Positions 33,116 to 42,123 of a stretch of 64,000 bases of DNA are shown piece after piece; position 1 is the stretch's first letter; each line of letters opens with the position of its first letter. Under the pieces are notes generated by a model, which did not search any database, was not told the DNA's origin, and saw only the letters and a list, made by a program, of their open reading frames with translations. The DNA is from Gaiellales bacterium. Its GTDB lineage: Bacteria; Actinomycetota; Thermoleophilia; Gaiellales; JAICJC01. The stretch is from contig DASUHM010000054.1 of assembly GCA_036273515.1 (NCBI GenBank), forward strand, positions 16,277-80,276. The letters are read 5' to 3'. The position numbers and the translations under genes were made by a program.

Positions 33116-34101
33116 CTCTCGAGCCGCGGCGGGAGCCCGAAGAGCGGGAAGATCGTCTCGGTGCTGAGGAAGAACGTGAGCTCGGCGATGCCGCCGTTCT
33201 CGATCTCGACGACCTGGAGCGCCCACGGGTCGAAGCCGCTGCCGGTCTCGCTCGGCTTGTACTGCCCGAACGCCGGCGAGCCGTTCGCCGCCATCGTGGG
33301 GATGACGCGCGAGCCGGAGCAGCCGATCCCGGGGCCGAGCCACCACTTGAAGATGTCGTCCCGGCCGCGCAGCCACATGTCGTAGGGCGGCATCGACTGG
33401 ATCGCGTCCTCGTGGATCAGCGCCGTCAGCTTCTCGATGTCGTACGCCTGGAACGCCTCCACGTAGCGGGCCAGCAGGTCTCGGTCGGCATCGCTCAGCG
33501 GCTGGGCCGGAGCGGCGGACACGACGTCGGTCTGGTCGAGGGTCGCGCGCGCCCGCTGGAGGGCGCTGTTCACCGAGGCCACGCTCGTGTCGAGCAGCTC
33601 GGCCACCTCGGCGGCCTTCCAGCGCAGCACCTCGCACAGGATCAGGGCGGCCCGCTGGCGCGGCGGCAGGTGCTGGAGCGCCGCGACGAAGGCGAGCCGG
33701 ATCGTCTCGCGCGACTCGGCCACCTCGGCCGGGTCGCCGTCGGAGATGGCGCCCTGCGGGATCGGCTCGATCCACGTCACCTCGGGCAGCGTGTTCAGGT
33801 TCGACACGACGGGCTCGACGGAGGGGCCCAGGTCCATCGGCCGGGCGCGACGCTCGCGGCTGTTGAGCATGTCGAGGCAGACATTGGTGGCGATCCGGTA
33901 GAGCCACGACCGAAGCGCCGAGCGGCCCTCGAACCGGTCGATGCTGCGCCAGGCCCGGATCAGCGTGTCCTGCACGGCGTCCTCGGCCTCGAACGGCGAG
34001 CCGAGCATGCGGTAGCAGTAGGCGGTCAGCTCGCGCCGGTGCTGCTCGAGCTCACCGAACGCAGGCGTGGCAGTGAGCGACGATCCCTCCACGGGCGACA
34101 T
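33112..34101 (-). CDS. ECF RNA polymerase sigma factor with SnoaL-like C-terminal domain
   Basis: A 329-residue sigma factor. Sigma region 2 reads ELTAYCYRMLGSPFEAEDAV then WRSIDRFEGRSALRSWLYRI; region 4 reads LQHLPPRQRAALILCEVL and AEVAELLDTSVASVNSALQR. The C-terminal 120 residues form a SnoaL/NTF2-like fold (LARYVEAFQAYDIEKLTALI, MWLRGRDDIFKWWLGPG). This is the SigG/SigJ-like (TIGR02960) group, in which the C-terminal fold replaces an anti-sigma factor. No anti-sigma gene is adjacent. Confidence 0.9.
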   Translation of the reverse strand: MSPVEGSSLTATPAFGELEQHRRELTAYCYRMLGSPFEAEDAVQDTLIRAWRSIDRFEGRSALRSWLYRIATNVCLDMLNSRERRARPMDLGPSVEPVVSNLNTLPEVTWIEPIPQGAISDGDPAEVAESRETIRLAFVAALQHLPPRQRAALILCEVLRWKAAEVAELLDTSVASVNSALQRARATLDQTDVVSAAPAQPLSDADRDLLARYVEAFQAYDIEKLTALIHEDAIQSMPPYDMWLRGRDDIFKWWLGPGIGCSGSRVIPTMAANGSPAFGQYKPSETGSGFDPWALQVVEIENGGIAELTFFLSTETIFPLFGLPPRLES

Positions 34102-34147
34102 GGTACCTCGCCCGGCGCAAAGCGGACGGCCCCTGTAGCGTCCGGGG

Positions 34148-34927
34148 ATGGAGACGGCTCCCCTGGCCGAGCTGCATGCGCTGCGCGCGTTCGCCTGCCG
34201 GCTCGACCCGGCCCGGGCGCTCCGATCCGTCGACGAGGCGGCCGACTTCCTGGCCGATCGGGGCATGCTCACCCGCACAACCGACTGCGCCCTGCCGAGC
34301 CTTTTCGAGGCCTGCCACCAGCCGCCCTACCGGGCCGGCCGCGGCGGCTTCGCGGAGTGGCCGGAGACCGCGTACCCGTGGTTCTGGGAGCTGGCGCAGC
34401 GCGACGGCGTCCACGAGCTCGCGATCCACGGCGGCAAGAAGCTGCTCGTGACCGAGGCGGTCGCCCGCCTGGCCGATCCGCTCTGCCGCGCAGAGCTGGC
34501 GCAGGCCGACGCGGGAACGGGCGAACCGGCCCGGCTGGCGCGCCATCTTGCCAGCGCCGGCCCGTCCGCCGTCGCCGACCTGAAAGTGGAGCTCGAGTGG
34601 GACGCCGGCCGCCTGCGCCGCGCCCGCCGACCGCTCGAGCGAACCGGCGCCGTGGTCAGCCACGGCGTCACCCTGCCCGGCGTCGAGTCGGGGCACGTCC
34701 ACTCGAGCGTGCTCGCCCGGTGGGATCAGGACATGCCGCACCCGTCCTCGGCCGGTTCGCTCGGCGACCTGGTCGTCGCCGCGGTGCGGGCGGCCGTGCT
34801 GGCGCCCCAGGCGGAGGTGGGTTCGTGGTTCTCGTTCACGCAGCGGGCTGATGCGGCGCTGGTGGACGGACTGGTGGCCGCCGGCCGGCTCGTGCGGCCG
34901 GCGCCCGGCTGGATCGCGCTGCCCTAG
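34148..34927 (+). CDS. AlkZ-related hypothetical protein
   Basis: A 259-residue soluble protein. The pattern ADFLADRGMLTRTTDCALPS, AYPWFWELAQR and KKLLVTEAVARLA resembles short AlkZ-related winged-helix proteins of unknown function. The C-terminal part (GSLGDLVVAAVRAAVLAPQA, GLVAAGRLVRPAPGW) looks like a second winged-helix segment. No catalytic motif is visible. It ends with a four-base overlap with the amine oxidase gene. Confidence 0.55.
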   Translation: METAPLAELHALRAFACRLDPARALRSVDEAADFLADRGMLTRTTDCALPSLFEACHQPPYRAGRGGFAEWPETAYPWFWELAQRDGVHELAIHGGKKLLVTEAVARLADPLCRAELAQADAGTGEPARLARHLASAGPSAVADLKVELEWDAGRLRRARRPLERTGAVVSHGVTLPGVESGHVHSSVLARWDQDMPHPSSAGSLGDLVVAAVRAAVLAPQAEVGSWFSFTQRADAALVDGLVAAGRLVRPAPGWIALP

Positions 34928-36840
34928 CCGTCGTGGTGGCAGGCATGCCCGGCCGACGGCGGCGGCACGTCCAGGGCGGGATTGCGGTCGAAGAACCCGA
35001 CCGGCCGCAGCTGGAACCCGCACCGCGCGATCGGCATCACCGGCCAGTCCTCGAGCCGGGGGAAGTGGTGGGCGCCGAACACGTACCAGAGCACGATGTC
35101 CTCGTCGACGAGGTTGCGGTCGGCGGCCGTCCAGCGCGGCAGCCCGTCGCCGCCCGCATCCTGGTTGGGGTACTCGCCGGCCGGATAGCGCTCGTCGCGC
35201 CTGTACGGCGTCACCCATACGTGGTGGTCGAGGAAGCGGGCCCGCTCCCGCACCTGCGAGTCGGGCTGCTGCATCGGCCGCACGTTGTCGCCCGGGACGA
35301 GTTCGTAGGCGACCGGGTCGCCGATGCGGTTCCGGCGGGCGCGGTTCTCGACGCGGAAGCGCCGGGCCGTGTCGGGCGAGACCGACCGCTGCGCCTGCGA
35401 CTCCCGCTCGTAGGTCAGGCGCACCGGGCGGAACGCGCTCCCGTCCGGGTTCTCCGGGCCCCACGGATCGGCGGCGGCCTCGACGTCGCAGGCCACGTTC
35501 GCGGTGCCGTCGATGTCGACGTCGAGCCGGGCGCAGAAGAAGTGCTGGTGGTGGCTCGTGACGATGCCGTCGCCCAGCGGCAGCGAGTGGGGCGAGCGCT
35601 CGGCCGAGACGCTGCCGGCCGTGTGCAGGATGCCGGTGAGCTTGCCCTCGAACTCGATCGAGGCGTCCTGGTGGAAGTACCAGAAGAAGCCGTACTCGTA
35701 GTTTCCGACCGTGACGATGCACGAGACGACCAGCCGCCGCGACCGGGCCCGGTCGACCCGCCCGGAGTGGTCGTCGGTGTGCTTCCAGAGCAGACTGGCG
35801 TCCTCCTCGTGGATGCAGATCGCGTTTCGGATCGTGCGCGGCTCGCCGTCCCAGCCGTTCGTCACCCCGTCGAGGTAGGCGATCTCGCCGAGGCAGTCGC
35901 AGCCGAGCTCGAGCGAGTTCGTGAGCGGCCCGAGGCCGTACTCGCCGATGTCGAACACGTTCTTGAAGTGCGTCGTCGGGCCGGGGTCGCCGTAGGGGAT
36001 GACGAGCTCGGCGATCGACGCCCGGTGGCAGATCGCGCGGCGCTCGCCCCCGTCCGTGTAGCCGATGTCGTGCAGCACGAGCCCCTCGCGCGGGTGGAAT
36101 CCGACCCGCATGTCCCACCTCTGCCACGCCAAGTGGCGCCCGGCCAGTGTGAAGCTCGGTCCCTGCGGTTGGGTGATCTCGATCGGGCGCAGATCGTCGC
36201 GGTAAGGGTCGCCGCCGCCGCCGCGGTAGTCGCCGCCCTCCCCCGAGGGCACCGGCGTGCCCGGCGAGACGTCGTCGACGCGGAGGACGCGCATCTCGTC
36301 GAGGTCGACGACGGCGGTCAGGCCGTGCAGCGGCCGCGAGTACGGGTTGTCGCCGTGGTCGTCCCGGCGCACCCACGAGATCGCGCGGGCCTGGCGGGCC
36401 GGACCTGGCTCGAACGTCCCGCTCGACCACGGCTCGACGTGCACGTCGGCGGGATCGACGCCGCGCCGGTGCAGCGCCTCGAGATAGCGCGGGTCGGCGC
36501 GGACCGCGTCGATGACCGCGACGAATTCCTCGATGTGGATGGCCGGCTGCACCCCCTCGGGCAGGTCGGTGATCGCCACCTCGCCACCGCCGAGCGGGAC
36601 GACCGCCTCGACGCCGCGGCGGCGCACCTGGTCGAGCAGCACGCAGAAAGCCTCGCGGGGCGGCAGCGGGCCGCCGCCCTTCCAGGACAGGTAGTCGGCC
36701 TTGTCCGGCTCGCGCAGCTCCACCGACACGACCCGCACCCGGTCGGACAGCCCCGGTGCGGCCAGCGCCCGCCCGGCCGCCGCGGCGACCTCCTCCGCGC
36801 TCAGGGGATCGAGCGGGTGCGGCGCGGCCTCACTCGTCAC
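34924..36840 (-). CDS. Copper-containing primary amine oxidase
   Basis: A 638-residue enzyme that oxidises primary amines to aldehydes with release of ammonia and hydrogen peroxide. The topaquinone precursor is Tyr381 in VGNYEYGFF. The catalytic base is the Asp in VFDIGEYGLG. Copper His ligands appear as HxH in TSHHQHFF, with the third His probably in FGAHHFPRLEDWPVMP. No signal peptide, so cytosolic. The GTG start lies 11 bases inside the end of the DUF1028 gene. It is the last gene of the four-gene operon starting with the HpaB-like gene. Confidence 0.93.
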   Translation of the reverse strand: MTSEAAPHPLDPLSAEEVAAAAGRALAAPGLSDRVRVVSVELREPDKADYLSWKGGGPLPPREAFCVLLDQVRRRGVEAVVPLGGGEVAITDLPEGVQPAIHIEEFVAVIDAVRADPRYLEALHRRGVDPADVHVEPWSSGTFEPGPARQARAISWVRRDDHGDNPYSRPLHGLTAVVDLDEMRVLRVDDVSPGTPVPSGEGGDYRGGGGDPYRDDLRPIEITQPQGPSFTLAGRHLAWQRWDMRVGFHPREGLVLHDIGYTDGGERRAICHRASIAELVIPYGDPGPTTHFKNVFDIGEYGLGPLTNSLELGCDCLGEIAYLDGVTNGWDGEPRTIRNAICIHEEDASLLWKHTDDHSGRVDRARSRRLVVSCIVTVGNYEYGFFWYFHQDASIEFEGKLTGILHTAGSVSAERSPHSLPLGDGIVTSHHQHFFCARLDVDIDGTANVACDVEAAADPWGPENPDGSAFRPVRLTYERESQAQRSVSPDTARRFRVENRARRNRIGDPVAYELVPGDNVRPMQQPDSQVRERARFLDHHVWVTPYRRDERYPAGEYPNQDAGGDGLPRWTAADRNLVDEDIVLWYVFGAHHFPRLEDWPVMPIARCGFQLRPVGFFDRNPALDVPPPSAGHACHHDG

Positions 36841-37507
36841 CGGGCACCCCGTAGCTCGGCGCGCTCGCGGGGTCGAGCGCGCGGGCGACGTAGACGGCGG
36901 CCAGCGGCTGCCACCGCGCCCACAGGTCGGCCAGCGCGGCGACCGGGTCGGCCTCGGTCCAGTCGACGCGTAGATCGGTGACCGGCCATGTGACGGCGTC
37001 GCACACGAGCATCCCGGCCGAATGCACCGGCCCCGCCTCGCCGCCGGCGTCACGCCCGGCCGTGAGCGCGGCCACCAGGCGGTCGCCCAGGTCCGCGTCC
37101 GGATCGGCCGCAAAGGCCTCGGCCATCGCCGCGGGCACGGAGTCGTCGGCGAGCAGGTTGCCCGCCGCAGCGCAGCCGGCCGCGGTGAAGTCGCCGTGGC
37201 GGCCGAGCGTGCACTCGCCGGAGAAGGCCGCAGCGCGGCCGAACGCGTCGACGACCGTCAGCTGACGGTAGGCGGCGAGCGGGGTCGCCGCCGTGACGGC
37301 CGCCAGCGCATCGGCCGCCGAGGCGCCCGCCGCGATCCGGTCGAGCAGGGCCGGGCCGAGCGACGGGTCGGTGATGTTCTGCGAGCACGCGGCGCCGACG
37401 CGGGCCCGTGCCCGGGCGCAGCGGGAGGCGACCGCGGGGCTGGATGACGCCACGATCGCGCCCAGCATGCCGGTGCGCCCGCAGCAGCCCACCAGCGAGA
37501 GCGTCAC
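36830..37507 (-). CDS. DUF1028 protein (Ntn-hydrolase-like)
   Basis: A 225-residue protein matching DUF1028: TLSLVGCCGRTGMLGAIVAS, RVGAACSQNITDPSLGPALL, TVVDAFGRAAAFSGECT and AAAGNLLADDSVPAAMAEAF. The family has an Ntn-hydrolase-type fold and often sits next to RidA-type deaminases in catabolic clusters; its own reaction is not established. The GTG overlaps the RidA stop (GTGA). Confidence 0.85.
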   Translation of the reverse strand: MTLSLVGCCGRTGMLGAIVASSSPAVASRCARARARVGAACSQNITDPSLGPALLDRIAAGASAADALAAVTAATPLAAYRQLTVVDAFGRAAAFSGECTLGRHGDFTAAGCAAAGNLLADDSVPAAMAEAFAADPDADLGDRLVAALTAGRDAGGEAGPVHSAGMLVCDAVTWPVTDLRVDWTEADPVAALADLWARWQPLAAVYVARALDPASAPSYGVPGDE

Positions 37508-37935
37508 GGCAGCACCGCGACCGCGGTCACCTCGACCGCCCACTCCGGCCGGGCGAGGCCGGACACGACGAGGCCGGTGAACACCGGGTGGACGCCGGCG
37601 AGGTGCTCGCCGAGCACGCGGTAGACCGGCTCGCGGTGGCGGATGTCGGTGAGGTAGACGTGGCAGGAGACGATGTGCTCGAGCCCGGCGCCGCACTCCT
37701 CCAGGAGCCGGGCGATGTTGCGCATCACCTGCTCGGCCTGGCCCACCGGATCGCCGACCGCGACGCTCTCGCGCGTGTCGAGATCCTGGGCGACCTGGCC
37801 GCGCAGGTAGATCGTGTTGCCCGCGATCACGGCCTGGCTGAGATCGTTCCCGAGCCGCTGCTCGGGATAGGTGTCGCGGGTGTTGAACGGCCGCACCCGG
37901 ACGTGGCCGCCGACGGTGATGCGATCGCCGCTCAC
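37504..37935 (-). CDS. RidA/YjgF family enamine-imine deaminase
   Basis: A 143-residue RidA-family protein: LSQAVIAGNTIYLRGQVAQD, QAEQVMRNIARLLEECGAGL, SCHVYLTDIRHREPVYRV and PEWAVEVTAVAVLP. RidA proteins hydrolyse reactive imines or enamines; those in catabolic operons often act on aminomuconate or similar intermediates. The Arg of the usual R-x-x-E active site near the end is not seen (PEWAVEV has Glu only), so the activity could differ. GTG start and GTGA overlap with the HpaB-like gene. Confidence 0.88.
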   Translation of the reverse strand: MSGDRITVGGHVRVRPFNTRDTYPEQRLGNDLSQAVIAGNTIYLRGQVAQDLDTRESVAVGDPVGQAEQVMRNIARLLEECGAGLEHIVSCHVYLTDIRHREPVYRVLGEHLAGVHPVFTGLVVSGLARPEWAVEVTAVAVLP

Positions 37936-39386
37936 GTGCCCTCCACCAGCGGCTCGGACAGGCCGGCGTAGCGGCGGACGAGGTCGGCCGGGCCGGCGAA
38001 GTCGTAGGTGTTGTAGACGTGCAAGAGGTGGGCGAAGGCGGGCGACTGGGCGAAGAGCTGGAAGGTGAGCCGGTGGCCGGCGTAGTCGGAGTTGAGGAGG
38101 TCGCGGGCGAACGCGAACAGCCGCCGGCGGTCGTCGGCGCCGAACCGGCCCACGCGATAGTACTTGTGCAGGAGCGGCCCGATCTCGGGGGCGTCGAACG
38201 AGGCCGCGTCGGGCGTGACGCAGAGCTGGCCGCCGCACAGGTCGCGGGCCAGGTGCATCATCGCCGGAAGCTGGGTGCAGGCCACCACGCGCCCGGTCGC
38301 GAGCAGCGGCTGGTTGGGCATGAAGAGGCCGCCCGGGCTGCGCTCGCCCATCTCGATCGCGGCGGTCAGGTGGGCGTTGATGCTCTCCCGGTAGCAGGCG
38401 AGCTCCGCCAGCTTCTCGCGCACGCCCTGGTGCATCTTCACCCCGGTCTGGGTGGCCCCGGTGTAGGCGGTGCCCACCAGCAGGTCGGCGAAGCGCAGGT
38501 GGCGCTGGACGAACGGGAACATGCTGTAGCGGTGCAGGGTTGCCCGGATGAAGGCCGCCGCCCGCGTGTGCTGGTGGAAGAACACGTTCCCCCACGGGAT
38601 CTCGACGTCGTCGAAGACGATCATCGTGTCGATCTCGTCGAACCCGTTCGAGAGCGGATAGTCGGCGGCCGGGCCCTTGCCGGCGAAGGCCGAGCGGCAG
38701 ATGTGGGTGATGCCCGGCGCGCCCATGTCGGCGATGAAGCCGACGGCGTACTCGGACAGCTGCGCGTTGCCCCAGTCGCCGATGGTCGGCTTCACGAACG
38801 CCTGGTTCGCGTAGGCGGCGGCGGTCTCGAACTTCGCGCCGCGCACGACGATGCCGGAATCGGTCTCGCGGACGACGTGGAGCAGGACGTCGGGATCCTG
38901 GTCCTGCGGCCGCCGCGAGCGGTCGCCCTTGGGGTCGGTGTTCGCGGAGACGTGGAACGGATCGGCCAGCGCAGCGTGGCGGACGTGGTGGCGGATGTGC
39001 TCGGAGTAGGCCGGGTCGATCTCGTTCAGGACGTCCTGGCCGTCGAAGAGCGACCACATCTCGCCGACCGTCTCGTCGCCGACGCGGGTGACGATGCCCC
39101 CGACGTCGTCGAGGACGGTGTCGACCGCCGCCCGCTTGGCGTGCCAGTCCTCCTTGGTGAGCGGGAGCTTCGGGCCCACCGGGCAGCGCTCGCCGGTCTC
39201 GGCGTCCGCGTAGGACATCCGCTCCCGCGTCGCCGCCTCGTGGGCGAGGTCGTAGATGCGGGCCCGGACGTCGACGATCGGCTTGAACGCGCGATGGGAC
39301 GGCACGTCCTCGACCCGCTCCCCGTCGATCCACACCCGGCGCCCGTCCCGGATCGATTCGCGATATTCGGCGCCAGTTCTGATCAT
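37932..39386 (-). CDS. HpaB-like flavin-dependent monooxygenase (4-hydroxyphenylacetate 3-hydroxylase family)
   Basis: A 484-residue enzyme of the HpaB family, which uses reduced FAD from a separate reductase to hydroxylate phenols or other aromatics. Landmarks are the start TGAEYRESIRDGRRVWIDGE, the FAD-binding FETAAAYANQAFVKPTIGDW, DDVEIPWGNVFFHQH and the end LLNSDYAGHRLTFQLFAQSP. The partner reductase (HpaC) is not in the window. The ATG at 39386 is chosen because it begins the conserved MIRTGAEY; an earlier in-frame start lies 17 codons upstream within the regulatory region. First gene of the operon, divergent from LysR. Confidence 0.9.
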   Translation of the reverse strand: MIRTGAEYRESIRDGRRVWIDGERVEDVPSHRAFKPIVDVRARIYDLAHEAATRERMSYADAETGERCPVGPKLPLTKEDWHAKRAAVDTVLDDVGGIVTRVGDETVGEMWSLFDGQDVLNEIDPAYSEHIRHHVRHAALADPFHVSANTDPKGDRSRRPQDQDPDVLLHVVRETDSGIVVRGAKFETAAAYANQAFVKPTIGDWGNAQLSEYAVGFIADMGAPGITHICRSAFAGKGPAADYPLSNGFDEIDTMIVFDDVEIPWGNVFFHQHTRAAAFIRATLHRYSMFPFVQRHLRFADLLVGTAYTGATQTGVKMHQGVREKLAELACYRESINAHLTAAIEMGERSPGGLFMPNQPLLATGRVVACTQLPAMMHLARDLCGGQLCVTPDAASFDAPEIGPLLHKYYRVGRFGADDRRRLFAFARDLLNSDYAGHRLTFQLFAQSPAFAHLLHVYNTYDFAGPADLVRRYAGLSEPLVEGT

Positions 39387-39458
39387 GCCCCGCAGCGTCG
39401 CGCACACGGTTACATCGGTCAAATCGGGCTTTCGCATCCACTATCATCGGAAACGACG
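39387..39458. promoter_or_regulatory. Divergent control region between HpaB operon and LysR gene
   Basis: Seventy-two bases separate the two starts. It is more AT-rich than its surroundings and ends in a near-palindrome ATCATCG / GAAA / CGACGAT at 39443-39460 that overlaps the LysR start codon. This is the expected place for LysR-type binding and autoregulation. Confidence 0.5.
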
Positions 39459-40385
39459 ATGAATGACCCGGCCGGACGGTTCACGCTCCGCCAGCTCTCC
39501 TGCTTCGTCGCGGCCTGCGAGGGCGGCGGGATCGGCGCCGCCGCCGGCCGCCTGCACCTGGCCCAGGCAACCGTCTCGGCCGCCATCGCCGACCTCGAAC
39601 GGACGCTCGGGGTGCAGCTGCTCGTGCGCGGGCGGCGACGGGCGGCCACGCCGTCGCCGGCGGGACGCGAGCTGCTCGCCCAGGCGAGCGACGTCCTGGC
39701 CGCGGCGGCCCGGCTGGACGAGCGCTCCGCCTCGCTGCGCGGCGAGGTGTCGGGCGCGCTGCCGGTCGGCTGCCTGGTCACGCTCGCCCCCGCCGTCGCG
39801 CCGGCCGTGTGCCGCGCCTTCGAGCGGCGCTGGCCGCGCGCGCTCGTCAAGCTCGTGCCCGCCCACCAGGCGGAGCTGCTGGCGCGCCTGCGCGAGGGCA
39901 CGATCGCCGTCGCGATCACCTACGACCTGGGCCTGAACGCCGCCGTCGAGTTCGCGCCGCTCGCGCCCGCGCCGCCCTATGCGCTCCTGCCGGCCGACCA
40001 TCGCCTGGCGACCGCGGACTCGGCGGACCTGGCCGACCTGGCGGATGACCCGTTCCTGCTGCTCGACCTGCCGCTCTCGCGCAACTACTTCCTGGGCCTC
40101 TTCCGGTCGGCCGGCGTCGAGCCCGCCGTGGCCCGGCGGGTGGCCGACCCGGAGCTCGTGCGCAGCCTGGTCGCCTGGGGGTACGGGTACACGCTCGCGA
40201 ACGCCCGCCCCGAGCCGGTGCGGGCCGTCGACGGCACCCCGATCAGGGCGCTGCCGCTGCGCGGCGGGCCGGCGCCGCCCCGGGTCGGGCTGGCCCGCCG
40301 GGCCGGCCTCGAGCAGACCCGCACGGCGACCGCGTTCGCCGACACGTGCACCGAGGTGCTGACGACCCGCTGGGGGCGGCCGTGA
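39459..40385 (+). CDS. LysR family transcriptional regulator
   Basis: A 308-residue LysR regulator. The N-terminal helix-turn-helix is FTLRQLSCFVAACEGGGIGA, AAGRLHLAQATVSAAIADLE and LGVQLLVRGRRRAATPSPAG. The C-terminal effector domain has GALPVGCLVTLAPAVAPAV and RPLL-like strands. The divergent position over the HpaB/RidA/DUF1028/amine oxidase operon suggests it controls that operon in response to a substrate or intermediate. Its stop overlaps the ligase start. Confidence 0.9.
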   Translation: MNDPAGRFTLRQLSCFVAACEGGGIGAAAGRLHLAQATVSAAIADLERTLGVQLLVRGRRRAATPSPAGRELLAQASDVLAAAARLDERSASLRGEVSGALPVGCLVTLAPAVAPAVCRAFERRWPRALVKLVPAHQAELLARLREGTIAVAITYDLGLNAAVEFAPLAPAPPYALLPADHRLATADSADLADLADDPFLLLDLPLSRNYFLGLFRSAGVEPAVARRVADPELVRSLVAWGYGYTLANARPEPVRAVDGTPIRALPLRGGPAPPRVGLARRAGLEQTRTATAFADTCTEVLTTRWGRP

Positions 40386-41947
40386 CCGCCTTCGCCGACG
40401 TCGCCGCGGCCTCCGAGGACGTGCGGGCGGAGTCCGGCCGCAGCGCCAAGGTCGTCCGCCTGGCAGCCTGCCTGGCCGCCCTCGACCCGGCCGAGGTGCC
40501 CGCGGCCGTCGCGTTTCTCTCGGGACGGCTGCTCCAGCGCCAGACCGGCGCCGGCTGGGCGTCCCTGCGCGACCTTCCGGAGGCGGCTTCGGAGCCGGCG
40601 CTGCAGGTGCTCGGGGTGGACGCGGCGTTTGCGCGCATGGCGGAGCTCGCCGGCGCCGGATCGGCCGGCGCGCGGCGGGCGGCGCTGCAGGAGCTGTTCG
40701 GCCGGGCGACGGCGCCGGAGCAGCGGCTCCTGCGCGGCCTGGTGGCGGGCGAGCTGCGCCAGGGCGCCCAGGAGGGCGTGATGGTGGCGGCGGCCGCCCG
40801 GGCCGCGTCGGTGCCGGTGGCCGAGCTGCGCCGGGCGCTGATGCTGCGCGGCGACTTGGGCGACGTGGCCGCGACCGCGCTGCGCGACGGCGTCGAGGGG
40901 CTGCGCCGCTACCGCCTCGAGGTGGGCCGGCCGGTGCTGCCGATGCTGGCCCAGACCGCCGGGAGCGTCGCCGCCGCGTTCGAGCGGCTCGGCGCGGCCG
41001 CAATCGAGTGGAAGCTCGACGGCGCCCGCATCCAGGTGCACCGCAGCGGCAACGACGTCGCGGTCTTCACGCGCACGCTGGACGAGATCACCGCGCGCGT
41101 GCCGGAGGTCGTCGAGGAGGCCCTGCGCCTGCCCGCGGACGACTGCATCCTGGACGGCGAGGCGATCGCGCTCACCCCCGACGGCCGGCCGCTGGCGTTC
41201 CAGATCACCTCGGCCCGGATCGCCGGGCGCAAGGACGTCGCCGCCCTGCGGGCGTCGGTGCCGCTGACCGCGGTCGCATTCGACCTGCTCCACCTCGACG
41301 GCGACGACCTGCTCGACCGGCCCGGATCGGAGCGGGCCGCCGCCCTGGCCGCGCTCGCGCCCAGCCTGGCCGTGCCGCGGCTGTCCGAGCCGTCGCCCGA
41401 GGAGGCGGAGGCGTTCGCCGCCGACGCGCTCGGCCGCGGCCACGAGGGCGTGATGGTGAAGGCCCTGGCCCAGCCGTACGAGGCCGGGCGCCGGGGCGCC
41501 GGATGGCTGAAGGTGAAGCCGGTGCACACGCTCGATCTGGTCGTGCTCGCGGCCGAGTGGGGCCACGGCCGCCGCCAGGGCGTGCTCTCGAACCTGCACC
41601 TGGGGGCGCGCGACCCCGAGAGCGGCGGGTTCGTCATGCTGGGCAAGACGTTCAAGGGCCTGACGGATCAGATGCTGGCATGGCAGACGAACGCCCTGCT
41701 CGAGCTCGAGACGAGCCGGGAGGGCCACGTCGTCCACGTCCGCCCCGAGCTCGTCGTCGAGATCGCCTTCGACGGCATCCAGGGCAGCCCCCGCTACCCG
41801 GGCGGCGTCGCACTGCGCTTCGCCCGCGTCAAGCGCCATCGCCCAGACAAGCGGGCCGAGGACGCCGACACGCTCGCGGCCGTGCTCGCCATCCACGCGG
41901 CTGTCGGCGGCGCTACGGGGCCGGCTGCGGCGCCGGATCCGGAGTGA
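40382..41947 (+). CDS. ATP-dependent DNA ligase
   Basis: A 521-residue ligase with all three domains: an N-terminal helical DNA-binding domain (to about residue 190, including RLLRGLVAGELRQGAQEGVM), the adenylation domain with Lys211 in EWKLDGARIQ (KxDG), the later motifs DGEAIALTPDGRPLAFQ, EGVMVKALAQPYEAGRR and GWLKVKPVHTLDLVVLAAEW, and the OB domain. It resembles actinobacterial LigB rather than LigD; there is no primase or nuclease part. The GTG overlaps the LysR stop, an unusual operon partner. Confidence 0.92.
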   Translation: MTAFADVAAASEDVRAESGRSAKVVRLAACLAALDPAEVPAAVAFLSGRLLQRQTGAGWASLRDLPEAASEPALQVLGVDAAFARMAELAGAGSAGARRAALQELFGRATAPEQRLLRGLVAGELRQGAQEGVMVAAAARAASVPVAELRRALMLRGDLGDVAATALRDGVEGLRRYRLEVGRPVLPMLAQTAGSVAAAFERLGAAAIEWKLDGARIQVHRSGNDVAVFTRTLDEITARVPEVVEEALRLPADDCILDGEAIALTPDGRPLAFQITSARIAGRKDVAALRASVPLTAVAFDLLHLDGDDLLDRPGSERAAALAALAPSLAVPRLSEPSPEEAEAFAADALGRGHEGVMVKALAQPYEAGRRGAGWLKVKPVHTLDLVVLAAEWGHGRRQGVLSNLHLGARDPESGGFVMLGKTFKGLTDQMLAWQTNALLELETSREGHVVHVRPELVVEIAFDGIQGSPRYPGGVALRFARVKRHRPDKRAEDADTLAAVLAIHAAVGGATGPAAAPDPE

Positions 41948-41971
41948 GCGTGCCGTTTCCGTTCGCCGGGG

Positions 41972-42083
41972 GCGTACCCAGCAGATCAGACCGCCGATGC
42001 CGCCGATGGGGGTCTCGGCGACCCCGAGGTCGTCGCCCGCGCCGATCCCGTGGAACAGAGGCCCGCCGCCACGGTACTCCCCA
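41972..42083 (-). pseudogene. Nitrilase gene relic
   Basis: The 176-base gap after the ligase gene reads, on the minus strand, LFHGIGAGDDLGVAETPI followed by GGIGGLICWVRP. This is the catalytic-Cys segment of nitrilases (GxGxDLxVxxTPxGRIGGLICWE), with the Cys still present. Coding sequence is lost on both sides, and the essential Glu after Trp is Val. No start, stop or frame of useful length exists. Confidence 0.6.
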
Positions 42084-42123
42084 CGTCATGCGCGGGCAAG
42101 CTGGGCGCGGGTATGCTCGGGCC

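Noticed and set aside
34148..34927. AlkZ (YcaQ) glycosylase proper
   Set aside because: The protein is shorter and lacks the catalytic Q-x-Q motif; only a distant relationship is stated.
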